A DNA stretch of 5,106 nucleotides from an uncultured Collinsella sp. (lineage in GTDB: Bacteria; Actinomycetota; Coriobacteriia; Coriobacteriales; Coriobacteriaceae). Location of the stretch: assembly GCA_902493915.1 (NCBI GenBank), contig CABUQY010000103.1, positions 1 to 5,106 on the forward strand, given 5' to 3'. Below the pieces are notes generated by a model, which did no database searches, was not told the origin of the DNA, and saw nothing but the letters and a program-made list of their open reading frames with translations. The position numbers and the translations under genes are program-made. This document shows, in pieces, positions 1-5,106 of the stretch (positions within the stretch are counted from its first letter, which is position 1; each line of letters opens with the position of its first letter).

Positions 1-1167
1 AGCGAAGATCACGCCGGACAGGCCAGCCAGGGCATTGGCGGCAGCGTCGAGGACGAAGACATCGAGGCCGGTGTTAGCCATGAGGACGGAGATACCACGG
101 GCGAGGGCGATGACGAGAACAACGGACATCATGTCGGCAGCGCCGGTGATGAAGGTGTTAACGATCTGCTTCTCGGACAGGCCACCGATGATACCGATCA
201 GGACGGCCATGAGGAAGAACCAGGTAGAAGCCTCGTCGAAGTACCACTGGCCAATGGGCAGGCCGGTGATCAGGGCAGACCAGCCCTGGACGACGGCGTT
301 ACCGTCGGCGTCGTAGACAGCGCCGGCGTCGAAGAAGTTGGCGACGCCCTCGTTGAGGTCGGCCAGCGGAATGAAGCCGACGATCATGACGACGAAGGTG
401 AAGGCGAAGGCGATCAGAACACCCTTCTGACGACCGGTGAGCTTGACCTCCTTGTGGACCTCGGAAGCAGCCTTGCCGTGAGCCTCTTCGGCGTCCTTGA
501 GCTCCTGCATCGACAGGATGGTGGAACCCTTGTCAGCCTTGACCTTCTTGGCATAGTTCATCACGAAGAAGATGGACATGCCGGTGGTGACAATCCACAG
601 GACGGCACCGAGGCCGATGATGATGGACTGGTTGACCTCAATGCCAACGCCGGTCAGAGCGTCGACGGCAGCGCCGACGGCGAACGGGTTAACCGTGGAG
701 CCCAGGCAGCCGCAGCCAGCACCGAGCAGGACGGTAGCGGCGCCGACCATGGGGTCGAAGCCAGCGGCCATCATGGTAGCGGCGAGCAGGGCGTAGAAGG
801 GAACGGTCTCCTCGCACATACCATAGGTGGTACCACCGAGGGAGAAGATGAGCATCAGCACGGGAATGAGCATAATCTCGTTACCCTTAAGCTTCTGCAC
901 CAGGACGGCGATACCGTTGTCCAGAGCGCCGGTCTCGGTCATCATGCCGAGGAAGCCGCCCAGGATCATAACGAAGAGGCAGACGGGCAGAGCGTCAGCG
1001 AAGCCCAGGATCGGGGCGGTGCAGAAATCGCTCAGACGGGCGGCAGTAACCGCGCCGCCGGACGTGCCGGAGACGATAACGGTAATCACTGCAACAATTG
1101 CCAGCAGAGCTAGAAGAATGGTGAACGATGAAGGCATACCGCGCTTTTTCTTAGCGGTCTCAGTCAT
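1..1167 (-). CDS. arcD: YfcC/DcuC-family antiporter, probable arginine/ornithine exchanger (3' end cut by window edge)
   Basis: The visible part is 389 codons, open to the left edge; family members are usually around 460-510 residues, so roughly the last fifth is missing. It is a polytopic inner-membrane protein with hydrophobic segments near residues 15-34, 52-75, 98-112, 123-147, 182-205, 248-268, 315-330 and 345-366. A charged cytoplasmic-type loop lies at about 206-247. Family signatures are GGTTYGMCEETVPFY (111-125), GAGCGCLGSTVNPF (149-162) and GGLSEKQIVNTFITGAADMM (328-347), typical of YfcC/C4-dicarboxylate anaerobic carrier-like proteins. Streptococcal ArcD of the ADI pathway belongs to this type. 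The symbol and the arginine/ornithine role come from its position after arcA and arcB; by sequence alone another amino acid, peptide or dicarboxylate substrate is possible. The start at 1167 (MTET) is preferred over an in-frame ATG at 1176, which abuts the Shine-Dalgarno sequence. Confidence 0.85.
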   Translation of the reverse strand, partial: MTETAKKKRGMPSSFTILLALLAIVAVITVIVSGTSGGAVTAARLSDFCTAPILGFADALPVCLFVMILGGFLGMMTETGALDNGIAVLVQKLKGNEIMLIPVLMLIFSLGGTTYGMCEETVPFYALLAATMMAAGFDPMVGAATVLLGAGCGCLGSTVNPFAVGAAVDALTGVGIEVNQSIIIGLGAVLWIVTTGMSIFFVMNYAKKVKADKGSTILSMQELKDAEEAHGKAASEVHKEVKLTGRQKGVLIAFAFTFVVMIVGFIPLADLNEGVANFFDAGAVYDADGNAVVQGWSALITGLPIGQWYFDEASTWFFLMAVLIGIIGGLSEKQIVNTFITGAADMMSVVLVIALARGISVLMANTGLDVFVLDAAANALAGLSGVIFA

Positions 1168-1176
1168 GGTTCTCAT

Positions 1177-1184
1177 CCCCCCTT
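1177..1184 (-). promoter_or_regulatory. Ribosome binding site deciding the antiporter start
   Basis: The minus strand reads AAGGGGGG. It ends 9 nt before the ATG at 1167 but directly touches the in-frame ATG at 1176. The spacing makes 1167 the working start codon. Confidence 0.7.
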
Positions 1185-1200
1185 CATAAATCATTTACTG

Positions 1201-1251
1201 ATCTCGCCAGAAGCGGCTCTTCCGTGCCGTGCCTGCCGCTTGATGCGAGAT
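1201..1251 (-). repeat. Two-part inverted repeat in the antiporter leader
   Basis: On the plus strand ATCTCGC (1201-1207) and AAGCGGC (1211-1217) are mirrored exactly by GCCGCTT (1235-1241) and GCGAGAT (1245-1251). Two 7-bp stems are thus separated by a symmetric 3x3 internal loop and capped by a 17-nt loop. The element lies 33 nt upstream of the antiporter start. No T-run follows on the minus strand, so it does not look like a terminator. A leader RNA structure or a DNA operator is possible; I recognise no known riboswitch. Confidence 0.7.
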
Positions 1252-1262
1252 TATTACCAGAT
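1252..1262 (-). promoter_or_regulatory. Possible extended -10 promoter element for the antiporter gene
   Basis: The minus strand reads TGGTAATAAT just downstream of the arcB terminator hairpin, resembling an extended -10 (TGnTATAAT). No good -35 hexamer is found at normal spacing, because that stretch is inside the terminator stem. Weak evidence; the gene could instead be transcribed by read-through from arcAB. Confidence 0.25.
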
Positions 1263-1299
1263 AAAACCGCTCGGGGTGCGCAGTAATACACCCCGAGCG
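1262..1299 (-). terminator. Intrinsic terminator-like hairpin after arcB
   Basis: A perfect 11-bp inverted repeat (CGCTCGGGGTG at 1268-1278, CACCCCGAGCG at 1289-1299) encloses a 10-nt loop. On the minus strand it starts 15 nt after the arcB stop codon and is followed by GGTTTTAT. The stem is strong but the T-run is only four, so partial read-through into the antiporter gene is plausible. Confidence 0.75.
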
Positions 1300-1314
1300 A
1301 GATGCTAGATGCTC

Positions 1315-2310
1315 TTACTTGAGCGTGGCGTACATGACAGCCTTAATGGTGTGCATGCGGTTCTCGGCCTCGTCGAAGACCTTGGAAGCGGGGCTCTCGA
1401 AGACCTCGTCGGTGACCTCCTGCTCGGTGATGCCGAACTGCTCGCACTTCTCGGCGCCAATCGTGGTGTTGGTGTCGTGGAAGCTGGGCAGGCAGTGCAG
1501 GAAGATGGCACCCGGGTTGGCCATAGCCATGACCTCGGAGGTAACGCGATACGGGGTGAGCTGAGCGATGCGCTCGGCCCAGACCTCGTCGGGCTCGCCC
1601 ATGGAGACCCACACATCGGTGTAGATAACGTCGGCACCGGTGACGCCGTCCTTGACGTCGGTGGTCAGCTTGATGGTGCAGCCGTTGGCCTCGGCGATGG
1701 GCTTGCAGGCCTCGATGACGTCGTCGGCGGGCATGCACTCCTCGGGGCCGCAGGCCACGAAGTTCATGCCGAGCTTGGAGCAGACAACCATGAGGGAGCG
1801 AGCGACATTGTTCTTGCAGTCGCCCATGAAGACGAGGGTCTTGCCCTTGATGTCGTAGTTGAAGTTCTCCTGGACGGTCAGGATGTCGGCGAGCATCTGG
1901 GTGGGGTGCCACTCGGTGGTCAGGCCGTTCCACACGGGCACGCCGGACTTGGCAGCGAGCTCCTCGACGTCGTCCTGGGCAAAGCCACGGAACTCGATGC
2001 CGTCATACATACGGCCGAGAACGCGGGCGGTGTCCTCGATGGACTCCTTCTTGCCCATCTGCGACGAACCGGGATCGAGGTAGGTGACGCCCATGCCCAG
2101 ATCCATGCCGCCGACCTCGAAGGCGCAGCGGGTACGAGTGGAGGTCTTCTGGAAGAGCAGAACGATGTTCTTGCCCTCGAGATAGCGGTGCGGAACGCCA
2201 GCGCGCTTCATGTCCTTGAAGTTCTTGGAAAGCTTGAGCAAGTACTCGATCTCCTCGGTGGAGAGGTCGAGGAGCTTGAGGAAGCTACGGCCGGAGAGGT
2301 TAACACCCAT
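1315..2310 (-). CDS. arcB: Ornithine carbamoyltransferase, catabolic type (ArcB)
   Basis: In the ADI pathway this cytoplasmic enzyme runs in the phosphorolytic direction: citrulline plus phosphate gives ornithine and carbamoyl phosphate. The product is 331 residues, the usual length for ArcB. The carbamoyl-phosphate loop STRTR is at 57-61, HPTQ at 135-138, the second-domain strand FMGDCKNNVA at 161-170, the ornithine loop DVWVSMG at 232-238 and the catalytic HCLP with its cysteine at 272-275. All key residues are present. The reading frame is open upstream to 2400, but the start at 2310 (MGVNLSGRSF) is chosen because it has a well-spaced AAAGGA site and matches the usual family N-terminus; the extension would translate the intergenic hairpins. 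Catabolic rather than biosynthetic use is inferred from the adjacent arcA. It lies 105 nt after arcA and is followed by a terminator-like hairpin. Confidence 0.96.
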   Translation of the reverse strand: MGVNLSGRSFLKLLDLSTEEIEYLLKLSKNFKDMKRAGVPHRYLEGKNIVLLFQKTSTRTRCAFEVGGMDLGMGVTYLDPGSSQMGKKESIEDTARVLGRMYDGIEFRGFAQDDVEELAAKSGVPVWNGLTTEWHPTQMLADILTVQENFNYDIKGKTLVFMGDCKNNVARSLMVVCSKLGMNFVACGPEECMPADDVIEACKPIAEANGCTIKLTTDVKDGVTGADVIYTDVWVSMGEPDEVWAERIAQLTPYRVTSEVMAMANPGAIFLHCLPSFHDTNTTIGAEKCEQFGITEQEVTDEVFESPASKVFDEAENRMHTIKAVMYATLK

Positions 2311-2318
2311 GGTTCGTA

Positions 2319-2324
2319 TCCTTT
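2319..2324 (-). promoter_or_regulatory. Ribosome binding site deciding the arcB start
   Basis: The minus strand reads AAAGGA, 8 nt before the ATG at 2310. It supports that ATG over any start further upstream in the open frame. Confidence 0.7.
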
Positions 2325-2355
2325 CGAAAAAATGAATTACGTAAGTATTAGTGTT

Positions 2356-2370
2356 GCCCGTTTGACGGGC
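2356..2370 (-). repeat. Second intergenic hairpin between arcA and arcB
   Basis: A perfect 6-bp inverted repeat (GCCCGT at 2356-2361, ACGGGC at 2365-2370) has a 3-nt loop. It sits four nucleotides after the larger hairpin on the minus strand. No T-run follows, so it is more likely an RNA-processing or stability structure than a terminator. Confidence 0.6.
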
Positions 2371-2374
2371 GAAA

Positions 2375-2403
2375 CCGGTGCGGTTGTAGGGGGACCGCAC
2401 CGG
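2375..2403 (-). repeat. Large GC-rich hairpin just after arcA
   Basis: A perfect 10-bp inverted repeat (CCGGTGCGGT at 2375-2384, ACCGCACCGG at 2394-2403) encloses a 9-nt loop. It begins 12 nt after the arcA stop codon. On the minus strand it is followed only by TTTCG, so termination would be leaky at best. It could protect the arcA 3' end or reduce transcription into arcB. Confidence 0.7.
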
Positions 2404-2415
2404 AAACGGAAAGAC

Positions 2416-3657
2416 TTAGAGGTCCTCGCGCCAGAAGGGCATGCTCATGCAGCGCGGGCCGCCGCGGCCGCGGGAGAGCTCGGCGGAGGGCACGACGAGA
2501 AGGTCCAGGCCCTCCTTGTACAGCACGTCGTTGGTGACGGTGTTGCGGGCGTAGACGCAGATCTTGCCGGGCTCGACGCACAGGGTGTTGGAGCCGTCGT
2601 TCCACTGCTCGCGGGAGGCCGCGATCGGGTCGCCGCCGCCGCAGGGGATCAGCTTGACCTGGTCGACGCCGGTGGCGTCCTCCAGGACGTGCTCGAGGGT
2701 GTCCTCGATCAGGCGGATGTTCACGTCGCCCGGGTTCTTGCCGGCGGTCAGCTCGTAGACGCGCAGGGTGCCCATGATGGCGGGGTGGATCGTGAACTTA
2801 TCGACGTCGATCTGGGTGAAGACCGTGTCGAGGTGCATGAAGGCGCGCGAGACCGGGATGTCGAAGGCCAGGATGCGCTCGACCTTGGAGTCGGAGTTCC
2901 AGAAGATGTTCTGGGCCATGACGTCGATAGCTGCGGCCTGGGTGCGCTGGGAGATGCCGACGGCGAGGGTCTTCTCGTTGATGTTCAGCACGTCGCCGCC
3001 CTCGGTGTGGAACTGGCAGTCGCGGCGGAAGTACAGCGAGACGTCCTTGTAGTCGGGGTGGTACTTGAAGATGTACTTGCCGTACAGGGTCTCGCGGTTG
3101 CGGGTGACCGAGTACATGCGGTTGAGGTTGACGCCCTCGCCGACGACCGCGAACGGGTCGCGGGTGAAGTAGAGGTTGGGCATCGGGTCGATGATCAGGT
3201 CGGACTCGGACTCGGAGTTGACCAGGGAGTCGAGGGTCGTGGACGCCGTGAGGGGCAAGTCGATCTCGGCCTTGGTCATGCCGGCCATGGTCTTCTTGAC
3301 GAACTCGAGGTTGTCCTCGATGGAATCAAGCTTCTCGCGGACGATCTGCGGCATGTGCTGGCCGCGGATGCCGGCCTCGGCGATGTACTGGTCGGTGAAC
3401 TCGGCGCGGGCGCCGGGGACCTGGTCGAACACCTCCGCGACGAGGTTCTCGAGGTAGAGGACCTCGACGCCCTGGTCCCTCAGGATCTGGGCGAAGGTGT
3501 CGTGCTCCTGCTGCGCGACCTCCAGGAACGGGACGTCGTCGAACAGGAGTCGCTCGAGCTCGTCGGGCGGCAGGTTGAGGAGCTCGTCGCCGGGACGGTG
3601 CAGGCAGACCTTCCTGAGCTTGCCGATCTCGGAAGGCACGTGCAGACCTTTCGTCAT
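2416..3657 (-). CDS. arcA: Arginine deiminase (ArcA)
   Basis: This cytoplasmic enzyme hydrolyses L-arginine to L-citrulline and ammonia, the first ADI step, which yields energy and acid resistance. The 413 residues match the family length of about 405-418. Active-site elements of the guanidino-modifying superfamily are all present: FTRDP with Asp167, HTEGGD with Glu219, MHLD with His275 and Asp277, and the nucleophile Cys403 in GGPRCMSMP near the C-terminus. The N-terminal HVPSEIGKLRKVCLHRPGDE (6-25) is also characteristic. The ATG at 3657 is chosen from the family N-terminus, with AGGAGG and AAAGG motifs upstream. It is the promoter-proximal gene of the arc set and is preceded by a 550-bp divergent intergenic region. 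Its third codon positions look more strongly G/C than those of arcB or the antiporter gene. Confidence 0.97.
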   Translation of the reverse strand: MTKGLHVPSEIGKLRKVCLHRPGDELLNLPPDELERLLFDDVPFLEVAQQEHDTFAQILRDQGVEVLYLENLVAEVFDQVPGARAEFTDQYIAEAGIRGQHMPQIVREKLDSIEDNLEFVKKTMAGMTKAEIDLPLTASTTLDSLVNSESESDLIIDPMPNLYFTRDPFAVVGEGVNLNRMYSVTRNRETLYGKYIFKYHPDYKDVSLYFRRDCQFHTEGGDVLNINEKTLAVGISQRTQAAAIDVMAQNIFWNSDSKVERILAFDIPVSRAFMHLDTVFTQIDVDKFTIHPAIMGTLRVYELTAGKNPGDVNIRLIEDTLEHVLEDATGVDQVKLIPCGGGDPIAASREQWNDGSNTLCVEPGKICVYARNTVTNDVLYKEGLDLLVVPSAELSRGRGGPRCMSMPFWREDL

Positions 3658-3659
3658 GG

Positions 3660-3671
3660 CCTCCTACCTTT
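3660..3671 (-). promoter_or_regulatory. arcA ribosome binding site region
   Basis: The minus strand carries AAAGG (9 nt before the ATG) followed by AGGAGG (only 2 nt before it). The stronger motif is unusually close to the start, so AAAGG or a sliding pairing with both may be what works. A GTG at codon 7 is an alternative start, but the family N-terminus favours the ATG at 3657. Confidence 0.55.
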
Positions 3672-3673
3672 CT

Positions 3674-3692
3674 TTCGGGCCTTTCGGCCGAA
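3674..3692 (-). repeat. Hairpin in the arcA 5' leader
   Basis: TTCGGGCC (3674-3681) pairs with GGCCGAA (3686-3692) with one bulged G and a 4-nt loop. The structure lies three nucleotides upstream of the AAAGG motif and could influence ribosome access or mRNA stability. Confidence 0.5.
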
Positions 3693-3738
3693 TCTCTCAG
3701 CGCCCTTCCGTAACGGGCACTGCTTGCTGACAGCTCTA

Positions 3739-3769
3739 GTTATATCCAAATTCCACCCGCAATTCCACC
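3739..3769 (-). promoter_or_regulatory. Putative arcA promoter with tandem repeats over the -35 region
   Basis: The minus strand has a TATAAC -10-like hexamer (3744-3739), about 80 nt from the arcA start. Directly upstream, the plus-strand 9-mer AATTCCACC occurs at 3749-3757 and again at 3761-3769, a 12-bp period. There is no clear -35 hexamer at 16-18 bp, so the repeats may bind an activator that replaces -35 recognition, or a repressor. The promoter is predicted only from sequence. Confidence 0.4.
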
Positions 3770-3792
3770 TCGCCCCCGAACGGTCAACAAAG

Positions 3793-3813
3793 TGCGATGA
3801 ACGGTATATCGCA
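3793..3813. promoter_or_regulatory. Dyad-symmetric possible operator upstream of arcA
   Basis: TGCGAT (3793-3798) and ATCGCA (3808-3813) form a perfect 6-bp inverted repeat with a 9-bp spacer. Its centre lies about 60 bp upstream of the putative arcA -10. A further TGCGAT lies at 3892-3897. The spacing suits a dimeric regulator, but no known consensus is matched. Confidence 0.35.
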
Positions 3814-3981
3814 TGTGATTCCCCCATGATGTACTTCGGCGTTCTAAAGTAACTTTTCTAAGGTAAACGCTCTTTTTTCTTAAAAACCATTTGCGATTGC
3901 GTCTCTAAACTTTTGATTCAGAATTGCATAGCTAAATCGGTTTTATGTATATAAATGATGTTTGTTTACGTTTCCGCCTGC

Positions 3982-4017
3982 ATTCAATGATATTCAGCTA
4001 TCCATCATTCTTATTCA
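3982..4017. repeat. Helically spaced ATTCA repeats, possible ArgR-type half-sites
   Basis: ATTCA occurs at 3982-3986, 3992-3996 and 4013-4017, offset by 10 and 21 bp, so the copies face the same side of the helix. A fourth copy is at 3916-3920. TGAAT/ATTCA is the half-site of ARG boxes bound by ArgR/AhrC regulators, which control ADI genes in several bacteria. No full palindromic ARG box is present, and the stretch is AT-rich, so chance remains possible. Confidence 0.3.
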
Positions 4018-4149
4018 CACTTACGTACCAGTTGAGTGAGGATATAGACCGCTTGCAGACGAGCAGGGCGTCAGTCCTATGACTCGTCAGCGTAAGAAGT
4101 AGGTAAAGATACCGTTCACGCGATACGTTCGTGCCAGCGGTCGACTAAA

Positions 4150-4178
4150 TTGAGACAATAGTGAATAAGAGTTAGGCT
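4150..4178 (+). promoter_or_regulatory. Putative ppk promoter
   Basis: TTGAGA (4150-4155, five of six to the -35 consensus) and TAGGCT (4173-4178, an actinobacterial-style -10) are separated by exactly 17 bp. Transcription would start near 4185, giving a short leader of about 23 nt before the ppk ATG. Confidence 0.6.
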
Positions 4179-4181
4179 ACC

Positions 4182-4196
4182 GTCCCCTACGGGGAC
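4182..4196 (+). repeat. Perfect inverted repeat at the predicted ppk transcription start
   Basis: GTCCCC (4182-4187), TAC, GGGGAC (4191-4196) form a 6-bp stem with a 3-nt loop. It lies 4 bp after the -10 box and 11 nt before the start codon. It could be a repressor operator or a 5' mRNA hairpin whose right arm (GGGGAC) also serves as a poor Shine-Dalgarno sequence. Confidence 0.5.
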
Positions 4197-4207
4197 TGAA
4201 CGGACAG

Positions 4208-5106
4208 ATGCATATGCCGAGCAAAATCGAAAAGAAGCAAGCCGCTGCAAAGCTGCGCAAGCCGCCGCGCGACTTCTCGTACACGCAAAACCGAGAGCTT
4301 AGCTGGCTGCGCTTTAACAACCGCGTGCTCGACGAAGCCTTCGATGAGACCGTTCCGCTGTTCGAGCGTCTAAAGTTCGTGTCGATTTTCGAGTCTAACC
4401 TCGACGAGTTTCTCATGGTGCGCGTGGGCGGCCTGTCCGATCTGGCAGAGCTCAAAAAACAGCCTGTCGACAACAAGAGCAATATGACCGCCTCCGAACA
4501 GGTCGATGCTGTCATGGCCGAAATGCCCGGGCTCCTTACTCGTTGGGAATCCATCTTTAAGAGCATCGAAGGCAAGCTCGACACCTTGGGCGTTCACCGC
4601 GCCCGCATCGATTCGCTTACGCCCGAGGAGCGCACCTTCGTAACCCGCTACTTCCAGGCCTACGTGTCGCCGGTCATCTCGCCGCTGGTCATCGATCCGC
4701 GCCACCCCTTCCCCAACCTGCGCAACGGCGCGCTCTATCTGGCCTGTGGTCTGGACGGCGCCACCGACGAGGAGAGCCTGCTGGGCCTTATCGAGATTCC
4801 CGCCTCGATGAACCGCGTGGTCGAGATTCCCTCGCCCACCGGCACCTACTCCTACATTCTGCTCGAGGACGTCATCCTCGCCTGCCTGGACAGCTGCTTT
4901 GGCTCCTATAAACCGCTGGATCGCGCGCTGATCCGCGTCACCCGCAACGCCGACATCGACCCGGACGGCGAGGGCGTCGAGGAGGAAGAGGATTACCGCC
5001 AGCATATGAAGCGCATCCTCAAGAAACGCTTGCGCCTGCAGCCGGTGGTGCTCGCCGTATCGGGCTCGCTCGAAAAGCCAACGCTCAAGACTATCCGCAA
5101 GGCGCT
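4208..5106 (+). CDS. ppk1: Polyphosphate kinase 1, N-terminal part (3' end cut by window edge)
   Basis: PPK1 reversibly transfers the terminal phosphate of ATP onto inorganic polyphosphate. The visible 299 residues are about 40% of the usual roughly 690-720. Present are the N domain with NRELSWLRFNNRVL (28-41) and ERLKFVSIFESNLDEFLMVRV (start 53, end 73), and most of the head domain with HPFPNLRN (166-173) and RVTRNADID (243-251). The two C-terminal catalytic domains with the autophosphorylated histidine are beyond the right edge. A lysine-rich, poorly conserved N-terminus precedes the N domain. The ATG at 4208 is used; ATG at 4214 (two codons later) is an equal alternative, as GGAC at 4202-4205 is 8 nt before it. 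No Shine-Dalgarno match is strong. The gene is divergent from arcA and has its own promoter. Confidence 0.94.
   Translation, partial: MHMPSKIEKKQAAAKLRKPPRDFSYTQNRELSWLRFNNRVLDEAFDETVPLFERLKFVSIFESNLDEFLMVRVGGLSDLAELKKQPVDNKSNMTASEQVDAVMAEMPGLLTRWESIFKSIEGKLDTLGVHRARIDSLTPEERTFVTRYFQAYVSPVISPLVIDPRHPFPNLRNGALYLACGLDGATDEESLLGLIEIPASMNRVVEIPSPTGTYSYILLEDVILACLDSCFGSYKPLDRALIRVTRNADIDPDGEGVEEEEDYRQHMKRILKKRLRLQPVVLAVSGSLEKPTLKTIRKA

Larger units (their letters stand above)
3658..4207. other. Divergent arcA-ppk intergenic region, 550 bp
   Basis: No reading frame of credible length is seen here. Composition falls from GC-rich near arcA to AT-rich at about 3840-4020, then recovers towards ppk. 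The region holds the putative arcA promoter near 3740, a 6-bp dyad at 3793-3813, several ATTCA repeats at 3916-4017, an imperfectly defined repeat block near 4058-4088 and the ppk promoter at 4150-4178. No tRNA, insertion sequence or known riboswitch is recognised. Confidence 0.7.

Noticed and set aside
454..1113. 219-codon plus-strand frame opposite the antiporter gene
   Set aside because: Its His/Gly/Asp/Glu-rich translation is the mirror of a hydrophobic membrane protein on the other strand. It has no recognisable domain.
1168..1176. Upstream ATG (1176) as antiporter start
   Set aside because: It directly abuts the G-run of the ribosome binding site with zero spacing, whereas the ATG at 1167 has 9 nt spacing.
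2311..2400. 30-codon N-terminal extension of ArcB
   Set aside because: It would translate the intergenic hairpins. The ATG at 2310 has a well-spaced ribosome site and gives the standard ArcB length and N-terminus.
1309..3852. 847-codon plus-strand open frame antisense to arcB and arcA
   Set aside because: It is the antisense shadow of two clearly conserved genes. Its translation is low-complexity (Val, Leu, Gly, Asp, Glu, Ala rich), it crosses the arcA-arcB gap, and it has no family motif or credible ribosome site.
3924..3953. TTGCAT-N18-TATATA as an upstream plus-strand promoter
   Set aside because: The -35 match is only three of six, and such hexamers are expected in this AT-rich stretch; the promoter at 4150-4178 is better.
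4058..4088. GACGAG/CTCGTC inverted repeat as a structured leader or riboswitch
   Set aside because: Only 6 bp with a 19-nt spacer; it lies upstream of the better ppk promoter and resembles no riboswitch class I know.
4370..5005. 211-codon minus-strand frame opposite ppk1
   Set aside because: The plus strand encodes conserved PPK1 motifs throughout this interval; the antisense frame is a codon-bias by-product.
1..5106. CRISPR array, insertion sequence, prophage, toxin-antitoxin or tRNA genes
   Set aside because: No regularly spaced repeats, transposase motifs, terminal inverted repeats or tRNA-like folds were seen; nearly all sequence is accounted for by four conserved genes and their control regions.

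Overview
The window looks like a chromosomal segment from a fairly GC-rich anaerobic or fermentative bacterium. The combination of an arginine deiminase (ADI) gene set, a YfcC-type antiporter, clear Shine-Dalgarno sites and G/C-ending codons fits a host-associated Actinomycetota of the Coriobacteriia (Collinsella or Olsenella-like). That placement is inference from protein style and composition, not a database match.

Layout. Positions 1-3657 carry three genes on the minus strand, read in the order arcA (3657-2416, arginine deiminase), arcB (2310-1315, catabolic ornithine carbamoyltransferase), and a YfcC/DcuC-family membrane antiporter (1167 to beyond position 1, probable arginine/ornithine exchanger). 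Positions 3658-4207 form a 550-bp AT-richer divergent intergenic region. From 4208 to beyond the right edge a plus-strand gene encodes the N-terminal 299 residues of polyphosphate kinase 1 (ppk1).

How the genes work together. The antiporter would import arginine and export ornithine. ArcA deiminates arginine to citrulline and ammonia. ArcB phosphorolyses citrulline to ornithine and carbamoyl phosphate. Carbamate kinase (arcC), which would turn carbamoyl phosphate into ATP, is not in the window and may lie beyond the left edge or elsewhere. Ppk1 makes polyphosphate from ATP. It is divergently transcribed, and any functional link to the ADI genes is speculative.

The most informative non-coding structure is on the minus strand. 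There are two GC-rich hairpins between arcA and arcB, a strong terminator-like hairpin after arcB, a 51-nt two-part inverted repeat just before the antiporter gene, and direct repeats plus a dyad at a putative arcA promoter. These suggest that the three ADI genes are expressed at different levels rather than as one uniform operon. The ppk promoter region carries a perfect 6-bp inverted repeat immediately after the -10 box. I see no mobile element, CRISPR array, tRNA or rRNA, and no convincing undescribed multi-gene system. The genes are recognisable housekeeping or catabolic families, and the interest is mainly regulatory.
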